The notes under the pieces: model-generated
Told to the model about the DNA's origin: nothing
Database searches by the model: none
Seen by the model: only the letters and a program-made list of their open reading frames with translations
Assembly: GCA_947478985.1 (NCBI GenBank)
Contig: CANJYC010000136.1
Coordinates: 1-5,733 of the forward strand
Direction of reading: 5' to 3'
DNA from: Acidobacteriota bacterium
GTDB taxonomy: Bacteria > Acidobacteriota > Vicinamibacteria > Vicinamibacterales > UBA2999
Length of the DNA: 5,733 nt
Shown here: positions 1 through 4,555 of the stretch, piece by piece
Layout of the letters: every line of letters starts with the position of its first letter
Numbering within the stretch: position 1 is the first letter of the stretch
Position numbers and translations under genes: made by a program

Positions 1-1
1 C

Positions 2-394
2 AGAGTACGACTCTCCCTTGCGATCGCGGTCGGGGCGCTCTGGTTGAGCGCGGTCGGCAGCGCACAGGCGCCGCAGGCCGGCGCCGCCGCCTCAGCTCCA
101 GCGGCGGCCGCGCTGCCGAAAGGCAACGTCGACAGCGGCAAGACCCTGTTCGTGAAGTGGGGTTGTTATGCGTGTCACGGCTACGCCGCTCAAGGCGGGG
201 CCGGCGCGCGCTTGTCACCCAATCCGCCGGCGCTCGCCACCTTTATCAGGCTCGTCCGACGTCCGCTGAACGCGATGCCGCCCTATACCGAGAAGGTGCT
301 GAGCGATCAGCAGCTGGCTGACATCCACGCCTACATCCTCTCGATGCCGGCGCCGCGCGACTTCGCCTCGATCGCGCTGCTGCAGAAGAAGTAG
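2..394 (+). CDS. Exported mono-haem cytochrome c (5' end outside window)
   Basis: This is a small class I cytochrome c, an electron carrier in the periplasm or tethered there. The reading frame is open to the left edge; the first in-frame codons encode RVRLS followed by a hydrophobic stretch ending in SAQA, which is the rest of a Sec signal peptide, so the true start lies left of the window and the TTG at 44 is not the start. After the signal comes an Ala/Pro-rich linker, then the haem-binding CYACH at 164-178. The likely axial methionine is in AMPPY (codon 275-277), followed by the usual C-terminal helix (QLADIHAYILSMPAP). The domain is about 85 residues, normal for a single-haem cytochrome c. 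A second cytochrome gene follows 32 bp downstream and is probably co-transcribed. Such pairs often serve quinoprotein or flavoprotein dehydrogenases; the actual partner is not visible here. Confidence 0.93.
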   Translation, partial: RVRLSLAIAVGALWLSAVGSAQAPQAGAAASAPAAAALPKGNVDSGKTLFVKWGCYACHGYAAQGGAGARLSPNPPALATFIRLVRRPLNAMPPYTEKVLSDQQLADIHAYILSMPAPRDFASIALLQKK

Positions 395-426
395 CGGAAG
401 AGTGCATTCATGATGACTCAGTGGCG

Positions 427-864
427 ATGAAGAGAATCATGGCGGTGGGTCTGTGCGTCGTGTGGGCGATCTCGACCGCCCTTGCCCAGACCGCCCAGCC
501 CCGTCCGGCCTCGGACCACGTGTTTTCAGAAGCGCAGGCGAAGCGCGGTGAGGACGCCTACAGTGCCAGCTGCGGCTCCTGTCACGGCGACGATCTCGTG
601 TCGCACGACGCGGAAGCGCCGTCGCTGACCGGCGCGCGGTTCAAGTCCCAGTGGACGGGGAAGACCCTGGCGGAGCGTTTCTCGGTGATACGCAAGACCA
701 TGCCGTCGACCAATCCAGGAGCGCTGGATGACCAGACCAGCGTCGACATCCTCGCTTACATCCTGAAGTTCAACGGCTTTCCGTCGGGAGACCAGAACCT
801 CGCCAGTGACAGCGGCGTGCTCGAGAAGATCGTGATCGACGCCGTGCCGAAGGCCGGGGGGTAG
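427..864 (+). CDS. Exported mono-haem cytochrome c
   Basis: This is a second small class I cytochrome c, 145 residues from the ATG at 427. A GTG at 421 would add two residues, but ATG followed by KR gives a cleaner signal-peptide n-region; neither start has a convincing Shine-Dalgarno sequence. The signal peptide runs to about residue 20 (cleavage near ALA/QT). Haem motif CGSCH is at 571-585 and the probable axial methionine is in KTMPS (codon 700-702), followed by NPGALDD and the helix SVDILAYILKFNGFP. This C-terminal pattern is, from memory, typical of cytochromes found next to PQQ-dependent dehydrogenases in Acidobacteriota. It is a divergent paralogue of the cytochrome just upstream, and the two are likely an operon. 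Its stop codon lies only 3 bp from the stop of the convergent minus-strand gene. Its electron donor is unknown. Confidence 0.93.
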   Translation: MKRIMAVGLCVVWAISTALAQTAQPRPASDHVFSEAQAKRGEDAYSASCGSCHGDDLVSHDAEAPSLTGARFKSQWTGKTLAERFSVIRKTMPSTNPGALDDQTSVDILAYILKFNGFPSGDQNLASDSGVLEKIVIDAVPKAGG

Positions 865-867
865 CGT

Positions 868-1866
868 CTATTTGTTCCAGCGCGCGAACGGGTCTTCCAC
901 CGGGAGCGCGGTCATCTCCACGCGCACCGCGTCGTCGCCCGTGACGACCACGGTCGTATCGGGCGCATCGTAGCCCGCCTTCCAGATCGACAAACCAAGT
1001 TCGCCGGCCGACACGGCCACCCGGGCCAGGCCCGTGTCGTCAGTCGCTATCCGTACGAGGCCCACCCGCAGGTAGGCGTCCTGGAGCGGCGCCTGTGTTT
1101 CCTTGTCCACGACCGTGATCGAGAGGTGATGATCGGGCGGCGGGATCGTCACGGCGCTGAAGGTGGCGGAGGCGCCGGCGTGCGGCAGCTTGAGTTCCGC
1201 GGCAGAGAACGCCAGCGCCCGTGAGAAGGGCCCGAGCGCGGCAGGGGCCTGCACCTCGACCGACGCCCAGTACAGCCCTGTGGTGCCTGGCCAGGGGGTC
1301 TCACCGAGGGTGCCGCTGGCCAGCACCGTCCCGGCCTCGTCGCGGATGTCGACCGCTTTGCCCGCGAGGGCACAGCCTGCGGTGCACTTCGCGCCGACCT
1401 TCACGGTAAACGGTCTGCCGGCGACGACAGGTGAGGGGTGATCCCAGGCGGCCAGGCTGGTCGCGTGCGGCCTCGTGGCAAATGAGAAGGTGAGGGACGC
1501 CTCCGGATGACGAACGGCATTGACCTCCTGCGCAGGGACCACGAGAGCCCAGGTGAAGGTCCCGAAGTCCTCCGGCGCCGTGGCGGTGAGGCGTGCGGAC
1601 GTGTCGTGCCCGCCCTCCGGCCCGAGATGTGAACCGACGAGGGTGCCGCTGAGCACGGGATGGTCGACGGCGTGGCCGCCGTCGTTCACATCGCCTTCGC
1701 GTGTGCTGCTGATGATGGTGAACGGCGCGCCGTGCAGGTTGCGCGTGGCCGGAGCCTTCACCCCGACCACCACGGAAAACCTCGCGCCTGCGTCGATCTC
1801 GTTGGGTACCGGTTCCCGCAGTTCCAGGGCGATCGCCTCGGCGGGCGCCGCCTTGGGCGCGGTCAT
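868..1866 (-). CDS. Beta-sandwich protein with two Ig-like repeats and a carboxypeptidase-regulatory-like domain; flavoprotein partner
   Basis: I do not recognise a named family. The start is the ATG at 1866, overlapping the flavoprotein stop as ATGA; the frame is open further upstream, but that extension lies inside the flavoprotein gene and reads as arginine-rich non-protein sequence. The product is 332 residues. Residues about 14-131 and 142-240 form two related beta-rich domains (GARFSVVVGVKA matches GRPFTVKVGAKC; both end in a SLTFSFAT or SATFSAVT strand). Residues 247-320 (SITVVDKETQAPLQDAYLRV ... DDTGLARVAV ... KAGY) look like a carboxypeptidase-regulatory-like or Cna-B-type beta-sandwich. 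The only cysteines are C161 and C165 in CTAGC, at 1372-1386. There is no signal peptide or membrane segment. No strong ribosome-binding site sits at usual spacing (a GGAG is 16 nt upstream), so translation is probably coupled to the flavoprotein. A structural or substrate-binding subunit of that enzyme is my inference. Confidence 0.85.
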   Translation of the reverse strand: MTAPKAAPAEAIALELREPVPNEIDAGARFSVVVGVKAPATRNLHGAPFTIISSTREGDVNDGGHAVDHPVLSGTLVGSHLGPEGGHDTSARLTATAPEDFGTFTWALVVPAQEVNAVRHPEASLTFSFATRPHATSLAAWDHPSPVVAGRPFTVKVGAKCTAGCALAGKAVDIRDEAGTVLASGTLGETPWPGTTGLYWASVEVQAPAALGPFSRALAFSAAELKLPHAGASATFSAVTIPPPDHHLSITVVDKETQAPLQDAYLRVGLVRIATDDTGLARVAVSAGELGLSIWKAGYDAPDTTVVVTGDDAVRVEMTALPVEDPFARWNK

Positions 1867-3608
1867 GCGCGCGTGCTGCGGGCTCCGTCCTTCGCGGCTT
1901 CCATGCCGGCGATGCGCCCGAAGACGATGGCCCGTCCCAGGCCATGGAGGGCAAACCCGCCCGCCGTCTCGCCGGCGGCATAGAGGCCCGGGATCACGTC
2001 CGCCTGCAGGTCCATGACCTGGCACTTCGTGTTGATTCTGATACCGCTCAGCGAGTCGTGCAGGCTCGGTGTGGCCCACGCGGCGTAGAAGGGCGGTGTT
2101 GCGATCTTATGCGTCGGCTTCCGCCGCTTGAAGTCGAGGTCGATACCGGTATCGACGAACGTGTTGAAGCGTTCGACCGTCTCGCGGAGCGTCGTGCCCG
2201 GCATCTCCCGCCACTGAAACGGATTGCGCTTCATCTGGGCGGCCAGTTCCTCGAGCGTGTCAGCGCTGAAGAAGTAGCCGCGTTCCCGATCGACCACGGG
2301 CGCTTCGGTTCCCCACTTCTCGCGCTTCACAGCCTCCGAGTCGAAGATCGCCCAGATGGGCCCGCCGCCGTTCAGCTTGGCCGGGTCGCCCGTCCACGCC
2401 ATGGCGTGCGCGAAGAATCCGTCGTAGCTGCTGTCGAGTTCGTCGTAGAAGCGCTTGCCGTTTTCCTTGACGAGGATCAGGTTCTGCCAGTCCGTCACAT
2501 TCATGCCGCTGGCCTTCGCCCTGAAGAAGATGGGGCTCTCCGGCGTGATGAGGCCGCGGATGTAGTTGTCGCGCGTGGCGATGCGCCCTTTATTGAACGC
2601 TTCACCGGCTTCAGCGGTCTGGTTGGCGGTGGCCCACATCGAGGCGCCAATCGCCATGGCCGCCTTTGCCCCATCGGCGTTGTGCGGCGCGAGCGTCTGC
2701 CCATGCCACTGATACTCCGCGGTCAGACGCGGGTCGAACGAGCGGCGGAACTCCACGTTGTTGCCGTGGCCGCCGGTGCAGAGAATGACACCCCGACGCG
2801 CCCGGACGTTCAGGGTCTGGTTGGTGGGCGTGAAGTTCCGGTCCACCTGCACGAACGTTGCGCCCATGACCCGGCCGCGCCGATCGCCTTCCCGCACGAC
2901 GTTGGTCATCCGGTGCGAGAGGAGGATCTCGACACCCTTCTTCCGTGCGCTCTGCTCGAGTGCCCGGACAATGCCGGAACCGTTGCGGCCCTGATCGAAG
3001 GCGACCAGGTCCTTGCGGATCGGCCATTCCTTTGGTCGAACCTGGCGGGGCACGGACGACGCGTCGCCTGGGCCGCCCAGGAACTTCTCATCCCAGTCGA
3101 GACCGTTCGCGGTGAGGAATTCGAAGGTGGGGACGCTCTCATCGGCCCACTTGCGGACGAGATCACGGTCGTTGAACTTGGCCTCGCCGTTTTCCGCATT
3201 GACCCAGTCGGTGAACGCCAGATCGGGCGAATCCTGAACGCCCTTCTCCTTCTGAATCCGGTTGCCACCGCCCATGTGGATCATGCCGCCGCTCATGATG
3301 GCAATGCCGCCGATGTCGAAGTGCTGCTCAACGAGAAGGACCGTGGCGCCCTGATCGCGCGCGGCGATGGCGGCTGGTAACCCTGAGGCTCCCGCGCCGA
3401 TGACGACAACGTCGACCTCGCGGCTCCAGCGGACCTGTCCGGCCAGAGGCGGCGCCTGTGCCTGTGCTTCCTGCGCGGCCAGGCCGGCCAGCGCCGCCGC
3501 GCCGCCAACGCCGGCGGCTGCGCCCGACTTGAGGAAACTGCGCCTGCTCGTTGCGGAAGGCTTGGGATCCCTGCGGCGGGCTGCCTTGTCCCGTGCGTCG
3601 TCGGCCAT
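1863..3608 (-). CDS. Tat-exported FAD-dependent oxidoreductase, fumarate reductase / ketosteroid dehydrogenase superfamily
   Basis: This 581-residue flavoprotein likely oxidises or reduces a small organic substrate in the periplasm. The n-region is long, with the twin-arginine motif SRRSFLK at residues 21-27, a hydrophobic Ala/Gly segment and a cleavage site near AQA (48-50). The Rossmann FAD site is VVVIGAGASGLPAA (67-80, glycines at DNA 3381-3398) with the ribose-binding acidic residue E94. The second FAD-binding element is near the C-terminus, PGLYAAGETAGG (540-551) to IVFGRIAG (561-568). VILCTGGHGNN (274-284) is the usual central flavoprotein strand. Members of this superfamily (COG1053-type) include fumarate reductase, urocanate reductase and ketosteroid dehydrogenases. 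NGKRFYDE (383-390) is followed by SSYD rather than the TRD-like motif I recall for fumarate reductases, so a simple fumarate reductase is unlikely. No haem domain is fused, so electrons must go to a separate carrier. The ATG at 3608 is supported by AAAGGA 6 nt upstream. Confidence 0.93.
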   Translation of the reverse strand: MADDARDKAARRRDPKPSATSRRSFLKSGAAAGVGGAAALAGLAAQEAQAQAPPLAGQVRWSREVDVVVIGAGASGLPAAIAARDQGATVLLVEQHFDIGGIAIMSGGMIHMGGGNRIQKEKGVQDSPDLAFTDWVNAENGEAKFNDRDLVRKWADESVPTFEFLTANGLDWDEKFLGGPGDASSVPRQVRPKEWPIRKDLVAFDQGRNGSGIVRALEQSARKKGVEILLSHRMTNVVREGDRRGRVMGATFVQVDRNFTPTNQTLNVRARRGVILCTGGHGNNVEFRRSFDPRLTAEYQWHGQTLAPHNADGAKAAMAIGASMWATANQTAEAGEAFNKGRIATRDNYIRGLITPESPIFFRAKASGMNVTDWQNLILVKENGKRFYDELDSSYDGFFAHAMAWTGDPAKLNGGGPIWAIFDSEAVKREKWGTEAPVVDRERGYFFSADTLEELAAQMKRNPFQWREMPGTTLRETVERFNTFVDTGIDLDFKRRKPTHKIATPPFYAAWATPSLHDSLSGIRINTKCQVMDLQADVIPGLYAAGETAGGFALHGLGRAIVFGRIAGMEAAKDGARSTRA

Positions 3609-3614
3609 GGTGAA

Positions 3615-3620
3615 TCCTTT
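3615..3620 (-). promoter_or_regulatory. Ribosome-binding site of the flavoprotein gene
   Basis: The minus strand reads AAAGGA, then TTCACC, then the ATG at 3608. The 6-nt spacing is suitable. It is the clearest Shine-Dalgarno sequence in the window and fixes the start of the flavoprotein. Confidence 0.75.
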
Positions 3621-3650
3621 TCGAAAGCGAGACCCGGTGGGAATGCGCGG

Positions 3651-3679
3651 ATTGTATTGGTGCGTCAGAGACGGGTCAA
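3651..3679 (-). promoter_or_regulatory. Sigma70-type promoter of the flavoprotein operon
   Basis: On the minus strand the -35 hexamer TTGACC (3679-3674) matches the TTGACA consensus at five of six positions, and the -10 hexamer TACAAT (3656-3651) matches TATAAT at five of six. The spacer is exactly 17 bp. Transcription would start near 3644, giving a leader of about 35 nt with a good ribosome-binding site. The -35 element contains the TGA stop of the response regulator gene, so the flavoprotein and its partner can be transcribed independently of the regulator. Two TGAC half-repeats 11 bp apart (starting at 3677 and 3666) lie in the -35 region, the spacing used by OmpR/PhoB-type regulators; this second point is only suggestive. 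Confidence 0.65.
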
Positions 3680-4383
3680 GGAGAAGTCGGCTCGGCCGCC
3701 GGCCTGAATTTGTAGCCCAGTCCCTGCACGGTCAGGAAATACCGCGGCTGCTTCGGCTCCGCCTCGAGCTTCTGGCGCAGGCCGGAGACGTGGACGTCCA
3801 CAGTACGGGTAAACGTGGATGCCTGGTAGCCCCAGACCCGCGTCAGGAGTTCCTCACGCGACAGGGTCACCCCTGGGTTTTCGAGGAAGAACCGGAGCAG
3901 TTGGAATTCCCGCGCGGACAGATTGACGCGCTCGTCGTTCACGGTGACCTCCGTTGCGGGAAGGTCCACGCGCACCTGGCCGAACTCAAATACGCCTGAC
4001 TGCGCCTCTGGCCTGGTCGGCGCCCGTCGCAGCAGCGCGCCGATTCTGGCCAGCAGTTCAGGCATCTTGAACGGCTTGGTGACGTAGTCATCAGCGCCAA
4101 TCGTCAGGCCATTGACCTTTTCGGCCGTCCGGCCCCGCGCGGTCAACATCAGGACTGGTGTGATCAGCCCCGCGGCGCGAATGTGCCTGCAGACGGTGAA
4201 TCCATCCAGGCGCGGCAACATCACGTCGAGGACGATGAGATCGAATGGGAGCTGCCTGGCCATGGCCAGCCCCTGCTCGCCGTCGCTCGCGGCATCGACC
4301 GTATACCCTTCCTTCCGGAGGCGGTCTCCCAGGGTCATGCGCAAGGCGTACTCGTCTTCGACGAGGAGGATGTTTCCAGGCAT
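3676..4383 (-). CDS. OmpR/PhoB-family two-component response regulator
   Basis: This 235-residue transcription factor has the standard two-domain layout and length. The receiver domain (about 3-120) has the acidic pocket E9/D10, phosphoacceptor D53 in VLDVMLP (codon 4225-4227), the switch residues T81 and Y100, and the conserved K103 in TKPF. A short linker (121-132) leads to a winged-helix DNA-binding domain (about 133-227) with NLSAREFQLLRFFLENPG, the recognition-helix region TRTVDVHVSGLRQKL and the closing hairpin VQGLGYKF. Phosphorylation at D53 should favour dimerisation and binding to direct-repeat sites. No histidine kinase gene adjoins it: downstream is the flavoprotein and upstream is a divergent receptor gene, so its kinase is elsewhere or absent. 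The ATG at 4383 gives the canonical start of a receiver domain; its ribosome-binding site is weak. The signal and targets are unknown. Confidence 0.96.
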   Translation of the reverse strand: MPGNILLVEDEYALRMTLGDRLRKEGYTVDAASDGEQGLAMARQLPFDLIVLDVMLPRLDGFTVCRHIRAAGLITPVLMLTARGRTAEKVNGLTIGADDYVTKPFKMPELLARIGALLRRAPTRPEAQSGVFEFGQVRVDLPATEVTVNDERVNLSAREFQLLRFFLENPGVTLSREELLTRVWGYQASTFTRTVDVHVSGLRQKLEAEPKQPRYFLTVQGLGYKFRPAAEPTSP

Positions 4384-4404
4384 GTCCGCCGCTACTGGCG
4401 TCTC

Positions 4405-4410
4405 ATTGTA
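4405..4410 (-). promoter_or_regulatory. Possible -10 element of the response regulator gene
   Basis: The minus strand carries TACAAT, identical to the -10 of the flavoprotein promoter, 21 bp upstream of the regulator ATG. No good -35 hexamer is found 16-18 bp further upstream (the best is AATCGC). If real, the promoter would be activator-dependent and the leader only about 15 nt. Confidence 0.3.
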
Positions 4411-4495
4411 CAGGTTGACCCGGTTGCGCGATTCTTCGTGTGAGCAGGGAAAGTTTCACGCCGGCGCCCCGGCTGCGCATGGCTGGTCATGGCCG

Positions 4496-4532
4496 CACGT
4501 GTGCCCTCACGGGCGAGGTTCCGGCACACGTG
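4496..4532. repeat. Perfect 10-bp inverted repeat upstream of the TonB receptor gene
   Basis: CACGTGTGCC (4496-4505) is the exact reverse complement of GGCACACGTG (4523-4532), separated by 17 nt. Each arm contains the self-complementary hexamer CACGTG, with centres 31 bp apart. It ends 23 bp before the receptor start codon. As DNA it could be a paired operator; as RNA it could be a leader hairpin. No T-run follows, so it is not an intrinsic terminator. Confidence 0.6.
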
Positions 4533-4549
4533 TTGCACTTCAACCACGT
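4528..4549 (+). repeat. Short hairpin overlapping the inverted repeat, next to the receptor start codon
   Basis: ACGTGTTG (4528-4535) can pair with CAACCACGT (4541-4549), giving eight base pairs with one bulged C and a 5-nt loop. It shares 4528-4532 with the right arm of the larger inverted repeat, so the two RNA folds exclude each other. It ends 6 nt before the ATG at 4556 and could cover the ribosome-binding region. Confidence 0.4.
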
Positions 4550-4555
4550 TCAAGC

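Noticed and set aside
44..46. TTG as the start of the first cytochrome
   Set aside because: It falls in the middle of the hydrophobic core of the signal peptide, which continues upstream in frame to the window edge.
842..890. Shared bidirectional terminator between the convergent genes
   Set aside because: The stops are 3 bp apart and I find no GC-rich hairpin followed by a T-run on either strand.
1301..1981. 226-codon minus-strand frame overlapping the operon
   Set aside because: It is a shifted frame across two real genes, rich in Arg and Pro, with no domain.
1867..2079. N-terminal extension of the beta-sandwich protein into the flavoprotein gene
   Set aside because: The 71 extra residues are Arg/Gly-rich, overlap the conserved FAD-binding C-terminus of the flavoprotein and contain no signal peptide; the ATGA overlap start is far more natural.
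1944..3380. 478-codon open frame on the plus strand opposite the flavoprotein gene
   Set aside because: It lies wholly antisense to a clear flavoprotein, and its product has no recognisable motif and an unnatural composition. Long antisense frames are expected in GC-rich genes.
4415..4443. Plus-strand promoter for the receptor starting with TTGACC
   Set aside because: No -10-like hexamer occurs 15-18 bp downstream; the sequence there is GTGTGA-like.
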